Origin: CAWEQO01 sp963811225
GTDB lineage: Bacteria; Chloroflexota; Anaerolineae; Anaerolineales; Anaerolineaceae
Length of the DNA: 64,000 bases
Direction: 5' to 3'
Assembly (NCBI GenBank): GCA_963811225.1
Contig: CAWEQO010000013.1
Coordinates: 62,001 to 126,000 of the forward strand
A program made the translations under genes and the position numbers. The notes beneath the pieces were generated by a model. That model was given only the letters and a program-made list of their open reading frames with translations. It made no database searches and was not told where the DNA came from. This document shows, one piece after another, positions 15,218 to 23,465 of this stretch. Within the stretch, counting starts at the first letter, position 1; the number at the start of each line of letters is the position of its first letter.

Positions 15218-15907
15218 ATGTCTTATTCAACCGTATTTTTTGACCTGGACGAAACCTTATATCCATCGCATAGTGGGGTGTGGGAGGCCATCGCGGCGCG
15301 CATCAATACCTATATGACCCAACACCTGACGATGGTGCCGCCTGCTGAAATCCCTGCCCTGCGGACGCGCCTGTTCCACGAATATGGCACCACGCTGCGC
15401 GGGCTGAAGACCGAATACCAAATCGATGAGCTCGATTTTCTGCGTTACGTACACGATGTCCCGCTCAAAGACCTGCTGGCGCCTGATCCCTGGCTGCGCC
15501 AGACCCTGCTGCGTTACCCACTGCGCCGGATCATCTTCACAAACGCCGACACTCATCACGCCCGGCGGGTGCTGGATGTGCTCGGGTTGGGAGATTGCTT
15601 CGAGCAGATCATCGACGTGCTTGGCATCTCTCCGTACTGCAAGCCCCAGCCTGAGGCCTTCCAACTGGCGCTGGAGCGCTGCGGTGGCCTGCGCCCGGAA
15701 GAGTGCATCCTGATCGACGATGGCCGCCGGAACATTACCGGCGCACGCGAGGCCGGGTTGTATACCATTTGGGTTGGGCAGAAAGGACAGGGCCACGACC
15801 CCGACGCCCACGCAACCATCGCATCCATCCGGCAACTGCCCCAGGCGCTCGATCCATTGTTGAGCAGCAGCCTGCGTGGGAAAGAAGGTCAAGCGCATGG
15901 CGCGTGA
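15218..15907 (+). CDS. HAD hydrolase, pyrimidine 5'-nucleotidase type
   Basis: 229 residues. HAD motif I is FFDLDETLYP (nucleophile and acid Asp near residues 9 and 11), motif II IIFTNAD, motif III Lys in YCKPQPEAF, and motif IV ILIDDGRRNITGAREAG. The YPSHSGVW and GTTLRGL segments resemble the SDT1/PhoE-like pyrimidine 5'-nucleotidase group, which dephosphorylates UMP/CMP or similar phosphates; substrate is inferred. The promoter geometry predicts a leaderless mRNA. The last 11 bases overlap the next small gene. Confidence 0.85.
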   Translation: MSYSTVFFDLDETLYPSHSGVWEAIAARINTYMTQHLTMVPPAEIPALRTRLFHEYGTTLRGLKTEYQIDELDFLRYVHDVPLKDLLAPDPWLRQTLLRYPLRRIIFTNADTHHARRVLDVLGLGDCFEQIIDVLGISPYCKPQPEAFQLALERCGGLRPEECILIDDGRRNITGAREAGLYTIWVGQKGQGHDPDAHATIASIRQLPQALDPLLSSSLRGKEGQAHGA

Positions 15908-16148
15908 TATCCCTGCCTTCGCCTGGCTGCTGTTCGGGTTCATCGTGATCCTGGTCGTTGGGATCAACCTGGCGCTGATCGCTGCGTTCCTTGGCCGCAA
16001 CCGGCCCCACTCTGAGAAATCGGCTCGCTCGGAGCCGCTGCCCTTCAACGATCTACCCGAAACCATCCGCCACCCCTGGCACCGTGAGGATGAAATGCTA
16101 GAAGAGCTTTCCGAACGGGTCAAGGACATGCAAAAGCCGAAGCAGTAA
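15897..16148 (+). CDS. Small single-pass membrane protein
   Basis: An 83-residue protein with one N-terminal transmembrane helix (FAWLLFGFIVILVVGINLAL, about residues 7-26) and a charged cytoplasmic tail ending in a Glu/Arg/Lys helix (MLEELSERVKDMQKPKQ). The ATG at 15897 overlaps the end of the HAD gene and is preceded by GAAAGAAGG. No known domain. It may anchor or regulate a neighbour, for instance the following S41 protease, but nothing in the sequence proves it. Confidence 0.6.
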   Translation: MARDIPAFAWLLFGFIVILVVGINLALIAAFLGRNRPHSEKSARSEPLPFNDLPETIRHPWHREDEMLEELSERVKDMQKPKQ

Positions 16149-16266
16149 TTTTTCGTTCAACAAACGACGCGATCTTTGGTTGAACGGAAGCAGGATTCCT
16201 CATTCTCACTTAACCCAATTATGGTACGCTTACCCGAATAAGCAGCGCAATATACAGGAGAATCGA

Positions 16267-17520
16267 ATGCAGTCGAAGTTTACGCGGTATTTTCTAATTG
16301 CAGTGATTGCTGTAATGCTGCTGGGTGGGACGTTCTCCGGCGGCGTGATCGTCGGTTGGGCCATGCCCGGCAGCGCCAGCAATCTCCTGCCGCTTACCGG
16401 CAGGCAGGTTACCCCAGCCCCCGGACAGGGCGGTACCCCAGACGATCTAAACACCTTGTTCGCTCCCTTCTGGGAGTCCTGGAATATTGTTCACGATCAA
16501 TATGTCGACCAGCCGGTCGACGATAGCGAGATGATGCGCGGTGCTATCCGCGGCATGATGGAATCGCTCGGCGATCCGCACAGCTCGTATATGGACCCGA
16601 ACCAGTACGAGCAGGCCAACACGCCGCTGATCGGCGAGTATGAAGGCATCGGCGCATGGGTAGACGTGACTGGCGAATACCTCAAGATCGTCAGCCCCAT
16701 GCCCAACTCGCCCGCCGAGCAGGCCGGCCTCAAGCCGGAGGATGAGGTGATTGCGGTCGATGGAGAAGACATGACCGGCGTCGCAGGGGATATCGTGCTG
16801 CGTCACATTCTCGGCCCGGCCGGAACCGATGTCACCCTGACCATCCGCCGCTCCAATGCCACCACCGGCGACACCAACACCTTCGATGTCACCATCCAGC
16901 GCTCCAAGATTGTCCTCCATTCGGCGGAGGGGAAGATGCTCGACAATAACATCGCCTACGTGCAGCTGAACACCTTCGGCGACAACACTTCCCAAGAATT
17001 ACGCCAGACGCTGCGCGACCTGATGAAACAGAATCCGAAGGGCATGGTCCTCGATCTACGGAACAACGGCGGCGGCTACCTCAACACCGCCATCGAAGTC
17101 ATCTCCGAGTTCATCAAGGGCGGCCAGGTGGTGATGTACGAGCAGTTTGGTGACGGCACCCGCCGCACCTTCAAGACCACCAACGGCGGCCTGGCGACCA
17201 ACATCCCCCTGGTGGTGCTGGTTAACGAGGGCAGCGCCAGCGCCTCCGAGATCACTGCCGGGGCCATCCAAGACCTGGGCCGCGGCCAACTGGTCGGCGT
17301 GACCACCTACGGCAAGGGCTCCGTGCAAAACTGGGTGGCCTTGCAAGACGCACAAGGCGCCGTACGCGTCACGGTCGCCCGCTGGCTGACACCGAAAGAG
17401 CGCCAGATCAACGGCGTCGGGCTGGACCCGGACATTACCGTGGAAGTGACGGAAGAAGACCTGCAAGCCGGTCGTGATCCGCAGTTGGACAAGGCCGTAG
17501 AGATCCTGTCGGCCCAATAA
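16267..17520 (+). CDS. S41 family carboxy-terminal processing peptidase
   Basis: A 417-residue exported serine protease. An N-terminal membrane anchor/signal (FLIAVIAVMLLGGTFSGGV) is followed by a linker, an N-terminal cap (WESWNIVHDQYVD, MMESLGDPHSSYM), a PDZ domain (about 125-200, with GIGAWVD and SPAEQAGLKPEDEVIAVDG) and the catalytic core. Ser325 in GSASASE and Lys350 in TYGKGSVQ sit 25 residues apart, exactly as in CtpA/Tsp. These proteases trim periplasmic or envelope proteins at their C-termini. The AGGAGAATCG box supports the ATG at 16267. Confidence 0.94.
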   Translation: MQSKFTRYFLIAVIAVMLLGGTFSGGVIVGWAMPGSASNLLPLTGRQVTPAPGQGGTPDDLNTLFAPFWESWNIVHDQYVDQPVDDSEMMRGAIRGMMESLGDPHSSYMDPNQYEQANTPLIGEYEGIGAWVDVTGEYLKIVSPMPNSPAEQAGLKPEDEVIAVDGEDMTGVAGDIVLRHILGPAGTDVTLTIRRSNATTGDTNTFDVTIQRSKIVLHSAEGKMLDNNIAYVQLNTFGDNTSQELRQTLRDLMKQNPKGMVLDLRNNGGGYLNTAIEVISEFIKGGQVVMYEQFGDGTRRTFKTTNGGLATNIPLVVLVNEGSASASEITAGAIQDLGRGQLVGVTTYGKGSVQNWVALQDAQGAVRVTVARWLTPKERQINGVGLDPDITVEVTEEDLQAGRDPQLDKAVEILSAQ

Positions 17521-17540
17521 GCTGTATTTATCAGAGAATC

Positions 17541-17582
17541 AGCATGCCGGGGATGCCTAACCGATCCCCGGCATGCTTTTTT
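17541..17582 (+). terminator. Intrinsic terminator after the S41 protease gene
   Basis: A 14-bp perfect stem, AGCATGCCGGGGAT (17541-17554) and its complement (17564-17577), followed by TTTTTT. Confidence 0.92.
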
Positions 17583-17651
17583 AGGGCGCGGGTGAAAACC
17601 GGCAATATTTTGAATACGTACCGACGGACCCACACAACCCTAAATATTAGG

Positions 17652-17657
17652 TATAAT
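17652..17657 (+). promoter_or_regulatory. -10 box placed for a leaderless transcript (YbhN-like gene)
   Basis: TATAAT followed by six bases and then GTG at 17664. No ribosome-binding site is seen. The open frame extends upstream, but only through the terminator of the previous gene, so initiation at 17664 is preferred. Confidence 0.55.
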
Positions 17658-17663
17658 GATCCT

Positions 17664-18686
17664 GTGCGTAAGTTTATATTTGCTATCGTCCTGCTGCTGG
17701 CTATCATATTCCTCATCACCAGCTTCTCGGAAGTTCAACAGATAGCCGCGATCTTGAAATCGGGGGAATTGAAGTTCATCGGTCTGGCGGTCGTCATCGA
17801 ACTGATCTGGCTGCTTAACGTAGGTATATCCTACCAGACTATCTATCGGATCATTGGAATTGAGGAGTCCCGCAGACGGCTGCTGCTGTTAGCCGCTGCC
17901 GCGCAGTTCGTTAACACCGTTGCCCCGGCCGTCGCCGGTATGCCTGCCATCGCGGTCTTCTTGGCCGACGGCCGCCGCCGGGGGCACCCCTCGGGCCGGG
18001 TGATGGTCGCCTGGGCAACCTTTCTGGTCTTCGACTACTTTGGCTTGCTCGTGGCGGTCTTCATCGCACTGATCGTGATGTTCCAGTACGACAACCTGGG
18101 CTGGATGCAAATCGTCTCGTCGATCATCCTGGGCCTCATTGCCCTGGCGATTAGCTCCATGCTCTTCTTGGGCCTGAAAGCCCCGAAGATGCTGGGCGCC
18201 GTTCTGGCCTGGGGAGCGCGCCAGGTGAACAAAGTCGGCCGCCTGTTCCGCCGCAAGCAGTTCCTGGCAGTCGAGCGGGCTTATTCCCTGGCGGACGAGA
18301 TTTCAGAGGGCATGCACACCTTGCGGGCCAAGCCCCGCGATCTGGCGCTGCCGCTGCTCTTGACGCTCTCGAACAAAGCCTTGCTGATCACCATCCTGGC
18401 GTTGATCTTCCTGGCCTTCAAAGTAACCTTTACCCTCGGCACCCTGCTGGCCGGCTTCGGACTGGCATACCTGTTCGTGATCGTCTCACCGACGCCCAAT
18501 GGGATTGGGGTCGTAGAGGGTATCGTGCCGTTTTACCTGACTTCGTTGCGTGTTCCGTTCGAGGCGGCCACCGTGGTGACGCTCGCCTTTCGTGGAGTCA
18601 CGTTTTGGTTACCTTTCCTTATTGGTATGGCAAGCTTTCGATATTTCTCTGAAGCAAAGCCAAACCTTAAAGAAGAACTTAATTGA
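17664..18686 (+). CDS. YbhN/UPF0104-type membrane protein (flippase-like domain)
   Basis: A 340-residue protein of about eight transmembrane helices, matching the lysylphosphatidylglycerol synthase TM/YbhN family. The N-terminal helix (FIFAIVLLLAIIFLITSF), the LLNVGISYQTIYRIIG segment, AAAAQFVNTVAPAVAGMPAI and the C-terminal ISPTPNGIG-like loop (VSPTPNGIGVVEGIVPFYL) are family landmarks. The catalytic aminoacyl-transferase domain of MprF is absent, so it is a stand-alone membrane domain, possibly a lipid flippase; substrate unknown. The GTG start follows a -10 box by six bases. The promoter of the next gene overlaps its stop codon. Confidence 0.82.
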   Translation: MRKFIFAIVLLLAIIFLITSFSEVQQIAAILKSGELKFIGLAVVIELIWLLNVGISYQTIYRIIGIEESRRRLLLLAAAAQFVNTVAPAVAGMPAIAVFLADGRRRGHPSGRVMVAWATFLVFDYFGLLVAVFIALIVMFQYDNLGWMQIVSSIILGLIALAISSMLFLGLKAPKMLGAVLAWGARQVNKVGRLFRRKQFLAVERAYSLADEISEGMHTLRAKPRDLALPLLLTLSNKALLITILALIFLAFKVTFTLGTLLAGFGLAYLFVIVSPTPNGIGVVEGIVPFYLTSLRVPFEAATVVTLAFRGVTFWLPFLIGMASFRYFSEAKPNLKEELN

Positions 18687-18711
18687 CAGTTCGCTGTGTG
18701 GAAGGTATAAT
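18683..18711 (+). promoter_or_regulatory. Consensus promoter of the S1-domain gene
   Basis: TTGACA (18683-18688), exactly 17 bases, TATAAT (18706-18711): a perfect sigma-70 consensus. The -35 box contains the TGA stop of the upstream gene. Confidence 0.9.
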
Positions 18712-18746
18712 GTTCATTTGCTGAAATTACCTTGGAGAGTGTATTT

Positions 18747-19574
18747 ATGGAATCAAATATCGTGGAAGAAACCCCAACCGAGATCAAGCCCAAGATGAAG
18801 TTCACCGGCAGAGTGGTGAAAACCAGCTTGGCTGGAGCTGTAATCGACATTGGGGTAGAACAGCCGACCGTCATGCATATTTCTCAGATCGTCCCGCCCA
18901 ACGAGAACGAGCCCATCAAGCGTGTTGAAGATGTGCTCCAGCCCGGGCAGGAGATTGAGGTCTATGTACGCAGGGTCAGAGGCGATCATATCGAATTGAC
19001 GATGTTCAAACCGCTCGACCTCGAGTGGCGCGAGATCAAGAAAGGTATGACCGTCAAAGGGACTGTCACCAGACTGGAAAAGTTTGGTGCGTTTGTCGAG
19101 ATTGGCGCGGAACGACCTGGCCTGGTTCACATCAGTGAAATGGCCCACGGATACGTCCGCCAGCCCTCCGACGTTGTCAAGGAAGGCGACGAGATTGAAG
19201 CAGAAGTCCTCGACGTCAACCGAAAAAAGAAGCAGATCAAGCTGAGCATGAAGGCGCTGCAGCCCGAGCCCGTGAAGGAAGAAGAGAACTTCCGGTCGAT
19301 GACTGCTCCCACTCCACGCGAGAAGCCTGTTCGCCGCAAGAAGGCGCCCCGCAAGGCGCGCGTGCGCAAGGATGAGTCCGGCGAGCTGTCTTACGAGTTC
19401 AACGAAACTCAGCAGACCGAAGCGGAACCGACTGCGATGGAAATTGCCCTGCGAGATGCGATGGAGCGGGCAAAGAACCGCAAGAAAGAACAGGAAGATA
19501 AGAAGCGTAAGTCTGTTTCGCAAGAACAGGAAGATCTTCTGGAGCGGACGCTCGAAAATAAGCGAGGTTCCTGA
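18747..19574 (+). CDS. S1 RNA-binding protein with two S1 domains
   Basis: 275 residues. First S1 domain at about 14-85 (MKFTGRVVKTSLAGAVIDIG, MHISQIV), second at about 98-170 (GMTVKGTVTRLEKFGAFVEI, GLVHISEMAHGYV, KKKQIKLSMKAL). A basic Lys/Arg segment (about 200-220) and a charged helical tail follow. The second domain matches the S1 consensus closely; the first is more divergent. Ribosomal S1 proteins have four to six repeats, so this is a short S1-like factor probably binding mRNA or the ribosome. Translation starts at 18747, after GGAGAG. The perfect-consensus promoter suggests high expression. Confidence 0.88.
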   Translation: MESNIVEETPTEIKPKMKFTGRVVKTSLAGAVIDIGVEQPTVMHISQIVPPNENEPIKRVEDVLQPGQEIEVYVRRVRGDHIELTMFKPLDLEWREIKKGMTVKGTVTRLEKFGAFVEIGAERPGLVHISEMAHGYVRQPSDVVKEGDEIEAEVLDVNRKKKQIKLSMKALQPEPVKEEENFRSMTAPTPREKPVRRKKAPRKARVRKDESGELSYEFNETQQTEAEPTAMEIALRDAMERAKNRKKEQEDKKRKSVSQEQEDLLERTLENKRGS

Positions 19575-19954
19575 CCGATCTTTCCGTCCACTTGATTCGC
19601 ACCTCCAAATGTGGCGCCCCGGTTTTTGAACGAACAACTGACGCCGGTTCAAAAACCTGCCAGTTTCAGCGACAGCACAGTCTTTTGAAAGTTTTTGAGT
19701 ACTTCTAGCCTGGCCAGTCGACCGGAACGTTACAGCTCAAGCCAGGTTATTCGGCTGATTGTTATTTAGGATGGTACGATTGAACGGAATAATCCTTCAT
19801 CAAGTGAGAACAGCACCTTTAACCATCCGGTGAGGAGGCGCCAATCCAGGCCCTCCTCACTTCTTTTAAACCGTGGTTCATCTTTACCTTCGGGAGGGCA
19901 GCCAAACGGGCTGCCCCTACGGGAGTGACGAACGGCGTTGAGAGGAAAGGAATC
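19575..19954 (+). other. Intergenic leader of pyrG with hairpins
   Basis: No gene is supported. Two structures are visible. GTGAGGAGG (19830-19838) pairs with CCTCCTCAC (19852-19860) and is followed by TTCTTTT, which looks like a terminator or attenuator. GGGCAGCC (19896-19903) pairs with GGCTGCCC (19909-19916) around AAACG, a short REP-like hairpin. pyrG is often controlled by CTP-dependent attenuation in Gram-positive bacteria; whether the first hairpin does that here cannot be told. Confidence 0.45.
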
Positions 19955-21586
19955 ATGACGACCAAATATATTTTCTTCACTGGCGGCGTGGTCAGCTCGG
20001 TTGGCAAGGGTGTCACCGCCGCGGCAGTCGGCAGACTGCTAAAAGAACGAGGCTTCAAGGTCGCAGTGCAAAAGCTGGACCCTTACATCAACGTCGACCC
20101 AGGCACGATGAGCCCTTATCAGCACGGCGAGGTTTTCGTGTTGGATGACGGCGCCGAGACGGACCTCGACCTGGGCCATTACGAGCGCTTCATCGATGTG
20201 CGCCTGAACCGGGTGTGCAACGTGACGACCGGGCAAGTCTACGCCGAGGTGATCGGCAAGGAGCGTCGCGGCGACTATCTGGGCGGCACCATCCAGGTCA
20301 TCCCACACATTACCAACGAGATCAAGCGCCGCATCGGTATGGTGGCCAAGACCACCGGCGCCGAGATCGTGCTGGTGGAGGTGGGCGGGACGGTCGGCGA
20401 CATCGAGAGCCTGCCCTTTCTGGAGGCCCTGCGCCAGCTGCGCAGCGACCTGGGCCGCGGCAACTCACTCTATATCCACGTCACCTGGCTGCCCTACATC
20501 GGCGCTACTGCCGAGCTGAAGACCAAGCCCACCCAACACTCGGTGCGCGAGCTGCGTTCGATTGGTATCTCGCCCGATATGATCGTCGCCCGCTCGGATT
20601 ATCCGGTCGAAGACAGCATCCGCGAGAAGATCGCCCAGTTCTGCGATGTCGAGCCGCAGGCCGTGATCCCCATGGTCACCACACCGGTGCTGTACGAGGT
20701 GCCGCTGCTGCTGGAAGAGAAGCGCGTCGGTGACTACGTGTTGGAGCGACTGGGGCTGGAAGCCCGCCGCAAGCCGGATTGGACCGAGTGGCAGCGCATG
20801 GTGGCCGGGATCAGCCGGCCCAAGCCCACTGTGAAAATCGCCCTGGTTGGCAAGTACGTCGAGCTGCACGACGCCTACATCAGCGTTCGCGAGGCCATCA
20901 AGCACGCTGCCCTGCAGCTGGGCGTCGAGCCGGAGTTGAGCTGGGTCCATTCCGCCGACCTTGAAAAAGGCCGCGGCTGGGATGTCTTGCAAGAGGTGGA
21001 TGGCATCGTGGTGCCGGGCGGCTTCGGCAGCCGCGGTATCGAGGGCAAGATCCAGGCGGCGCACTTTGCCCGAACCGAGAAGGTGCCCTATCTGGGCCTG
21101 TGCCTGGGGATGCAGCTGATGGTGGTGGAGTTCGGCCGCCATACGCTGGAGAATGAGCTGGCCAACTCGACCGAATTCGACCGCAGCACGTCTCACCCGG
21201 TCATCGACCTGATGCCCGATCAAAAGAACATTAGCGATATGGGCGGTACGATGCGGCTGGGCTTGTACCCCTGCCAACTGCAGCCGGGCACCATTGCTGC
21301 AGAGGCTTACCAGCAGGAGCAGGTAGAGGAACGTCACCGCCATCGCTTCGAGTTCAACAACAGCTACCGCGGCCCATTCGAGAAGCAGGGGATGCGCTTC
21401 TCGGGCCTGTCCCCCGACGGTCGCCTGGTGGAGATCGCCGAGCTGCGCGATCATCCCTTCATGCTGGGCACGCAGTTCCATCCGGAATTCCTTTCGCGAC
21501 CCAACCGCCCGCACCCGCTGTTCCTGCGGTTTATGCAGGCGGTGATGGACAAAGCTGGAGTCGTGACGGAGACGGAGACGACTTAA
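19955..21586 (+). CDS. pyrG: CTP synthase
   Basis: Converts UTP to CTP with ATP and glutamine; 543 residues, the normal size. The synthetase domain starts MTTKYIFFTGGVVSSVGKG and contains LDPYINVDPGTMSPYQHGEV and EVGGTVGDIES. The C-terminal glutaminase domain has the oxyanion/nucleophile segment GLCLGMQ with Cys383 and the QFHPEF segment with His509 and Glu511. The ATG at 19955 has an AGGAAAGGAATC ribosome-binding site; an in-frame ATG ten codons upstream lacks one. Confidence 0.97.
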   Translation: MTTKYIFFTGGVVSSVGKGVTAAAVGRLLKERGFKVAVQKLDPYINVDPGTMSPYQHGEVFVLDDGAETDLDLGHYERFIDVRLNRVCNVTTGQVYAEVIGKERRGDYLGGTIQVIPHITNEIKRRIGMVAKTTGAEIVLVEVGGTVGDIESLPFLEALRQLRSDLGRGNSLYIHVTWLPYIGATAELKTKPTQHSVRELRSIGISPDMIVARSDYPVEDSIREKIAQFCDVEPQAVIPMVTTPVLYEVPLLLEEKRVGDYVLERLGLEARRKPDWTEWQRMVAGISRPKPTVKIALVGKYVELHDAYISVREAIKHAALQLGVEPELSWVHSADLEKGRGWDVLQEVDGIVVPGGFGSRGIEGKIQAAHFARTEKVPYLGLCLGMQLMVVEFGRHTLENELANSTEFDRSTSHPVIDLMPDQKNISDMGGTMRLGLYPCQLQPGTIAAEAYQQEQVEERHRHRFEFNNSYRGPFEKQGMRFSGLSPDGRLVEIAELRDHPFMLGTQFHPEFLSRPNRPHPLFLRFMQAVMDKAGVVTETETT

Positions 21587-21654
21587 CCATCCATCATTCG
21601 CTGCACCCGGAGGGCCCTCATACCCTGGTGGAATGTTTCACAACAGGGAGCACA

Positions 21655-21690
21655 AAGATCGTTAAGGTGAGTAAGAACCTTAGCGATCTT
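21655..21690. repeat. Stem-loop downstream of pyrG
   Basis: AAGATCGTTAAGGT (21655-21668) and ACCTTAGCGATCTT (21677-21690) pair in 13 of 14 positions across an 8-base loop. There is little T after it, so a terminator role for pyrG is possible but weak. Confidence 0.5.
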
Positions 21691-21762
21691 ACAATGCCAG
21701 AGGCTGCTCTCCACGTTCTAATCTCTTCATTTTTATTGCCTACTACTTCATGAAGGGTTATA

Positions 21763-21861
21763 CTTAGGATCGATCCGAGAAATCGGAGAGGGTGCTGCAT
21801 TGGGTAGGGCTGCAGTGCTCCCACTGCAGCACCCTCTCCAATTTCTCGGATCGATCCTAAG
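21763..21861. repeat. 37-bp inverted repeat upstream of eno
   Basis: CTTAGGATCGATCCGAGAAA opens the left arm (21763-21799). The right arm (21825-21861) is its reverse complement in 36 of 37 positions, and the single difference allows a G-U pair. The 25-base centre overlaps a second hairpin, CTGCAGTG/CACTGCAG at 21810-21829, which competes with the main stem for five bases. The rest of the 350-base spacer between pyrG and eno contains no gene that I can support. Confidence 0.8.
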
Positions 21862-21936
21862 GACTGTTGTCAAGCTCTGGCCCACAAGGCGAAGCAGTTC
21901 GCCATTATGAAAGATTTAGGGAGAGGTTAAGAACAA

Positions 21937-23235
21937 ATGGATACCACGATCGAATCAATCAGTGCACTCGAAATCCTCGACTCCCGAGGAAACCCAACGG
22001 TGGAAGTGGAAGTCGTTCTGAGCGACGGTAGTTGGGGTCGCGCTGCGGTGCCCTCGGGCGCCTCGACCGGCGTTCACGAAGCTCTCGAGCTGCGCGATCA
22101 AGATAAGAGCCGCTATAACGGCAAAGGCGTGCTGAACGCTGTCGACAACGTCAACGACGAAATCGCTGAGGCGCTGGTGGGCTGGGATGCGCTGGAACAA
22201 CAGGCTATCGACATGGCGATGATCGAGCTGGACGGCACCGAGAACAAGTCCAACCTTGGCGCAAACGCCATCCTGGGCACCAGCCTGGCCGTCGCCAAGG
22301 CCGCCGCCAACTCACTGGGCCTGCCGCTGTACCGCTACATCGGCGGCGTCTACGCCCATGTGCTGCCCGTCCCGATGATGAACATCCTCAACGGCGGCGC
22401 ACACACCGGCTGGCAGTCAACGGATGCGCAGGAATTTATGGTCATGCCGCTGGGCGCAGAGAACTTTACCGAAGGCGTTCGGTGGGGGGCTGAGATCTAT
22501 CACAGCCTGCGCGGTGTGCTCAAGGGCCGCGGCTACACCACGCTGGTCGGCGACGAGGGCGGTTTCGCCCCGGCGTTGAAGGCCAACGCCGAAGCCGTCG
22601 AGGTGATCCTCGAAGCCATCGAGAAGGCCGGTTACAAGCCCGGCGAGCAGGTGGGCATCGCGCTCGACCCGGCCGCTTCTGAGTTTTACGATGAGGAAAC
22701 CGGCAAGTACAACCTGCGCAAAGAAGGCAAGATGCTGACCAGCGAAGAGATGGTGCAGTTCTGGATCGATTGGGTCAAGAAGTATCCAATCGTCTCGATC
22801 GAAGACGGCCTGGCCCAGGACGACTGGAATGGCTGGAAGATGCTCACCGCCGAGATTGGCGACCGCGTCCAGATCGTCGGCGACGACCTGCTGGTCACCA
22901 ACCCGGTGCGCGTGCGCAAAGGCATCGAGGAGAAAGCCGCCAACGCACTGCTGGTCAAGCTCAACCAGATCGGCTCACTGACCGAGACCATCGAAGCGGT
23001 CACGCTGTGCCACCGGGCCGGCTGGAACGCAGTGACCTCGCACCGCTCGGGCGAGACCGAAGACAGCACGATCGCCGACCTGGCCGTGGCGCTCAACACC
23101 GGCCAGATCAAGACCGGCGCCCCCGCCCGCTCCGATCGAGTAGCCAAGTACAACCAGCTCATCCGCATCGAAGCCGAGCTGGGTGACACCGCCGTCTACG
23201 CCGGTTGGGATGCGCTGAAGACCCACGCAAAATAA
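21937..23235 (+). CDS. eno: Enolase
   Basis: Interconverts 2-phosphoglycerate and phosphoenolpyruvate in glycolysis; 432 residues as expected. N-terminal ALEILDSRGNPTVEVEV and SGASTGVHEALELRD, the catalytic GDEGGFAP, the metal ligand region SIEDGLAQDDW, the catalytic Lys in LLVKLNQIGSLTE and the C-terminal SHRSGETEDSTIADL are all present. A GGGAGAGG box lies ahead of the ATG. The gene ends at a strong terminator. A long palindrome lies in its upstream region. Confidence 0.98.
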   Translation: MDTTIESISALEILDSRGNPTVEVEVVLSDGSWGRAAVPSGASTGVHEALELRDQDKSRYNGKGVLNAVDNVNDEIAEALVGWDALEQQAIDMAMIELDGTENKSNLGANAILGTSLAVAKAAANSLGLPLYRYIGGVYAHVLPVPMMNILNGGAHTGWQSTDAQEFMVMPLGAENFTEGVRWGAEIYHSLRGVLKGRGYTTLVGDEGGFAPALKANAEAVEVILEAIEKAGYKPGEQVGIALDPAASEFYDEETGKYNLRKEGKMLTSEEMVQFWIDWVKKYPIVSIEDGLAQDDWNGWKMLTAEIGDRVQIVGDDLLVTNPVRVRKGIEEKAANALLVKLNQIGSLTETIEAVTLCHRAGWNAVTSHRSGETEDSTIADLAVALNTGQIKTGAPARSDRVAKYNQLIRIEAELGDTAVYAGWDALKTHAK

Positions 23236-23252
23236 TTAGAAGTAGAAGTCTC

Positions 23253-23286
23253 AGAGTGGAGAGCTGAACTGCTCTCCACTCTTTTT
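23253..23286 (+). terminator. Intrinsic terminator of eno
   Basis: A 12-bp perfect stem, AGAGTGGAGAGC (23253-23264) and its complement (23271-23282), six-base loop, then TTTT. Confidence 0.92.
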
Positions 23287-23303
23287 GTTTAATAGAAAAG
23301 CTG

Positions 23304-23331
23304 TTGAAATCGGGGAAATTATTGCTATACT
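23304..23331 (+). promoter_or_regulatory. Promoter of the PlsY-like/dikinase operon
   Basis: TTGAAA (23304-23309), 16 bases, TATACT (23326-23331), with TGC just before the -10 (extended -10). The leader to the ATG at 23466 would be about 130 bases and contains an inverted pair GGCACAA/TTGTGCC. Confidence 0.65.
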
Positions 23332-23465
23332 AAATGTGTTCCTGCTTTTGGGTAAAAAATTAGTGGCACAAATCGAGAGGGGCATTTTCAGCTTCATTGC
23401 AGCCAATTGTGCCAATTTTCAATTGAATACACCTACCAAAATTACGGCTACACTAAGGTGGACGC

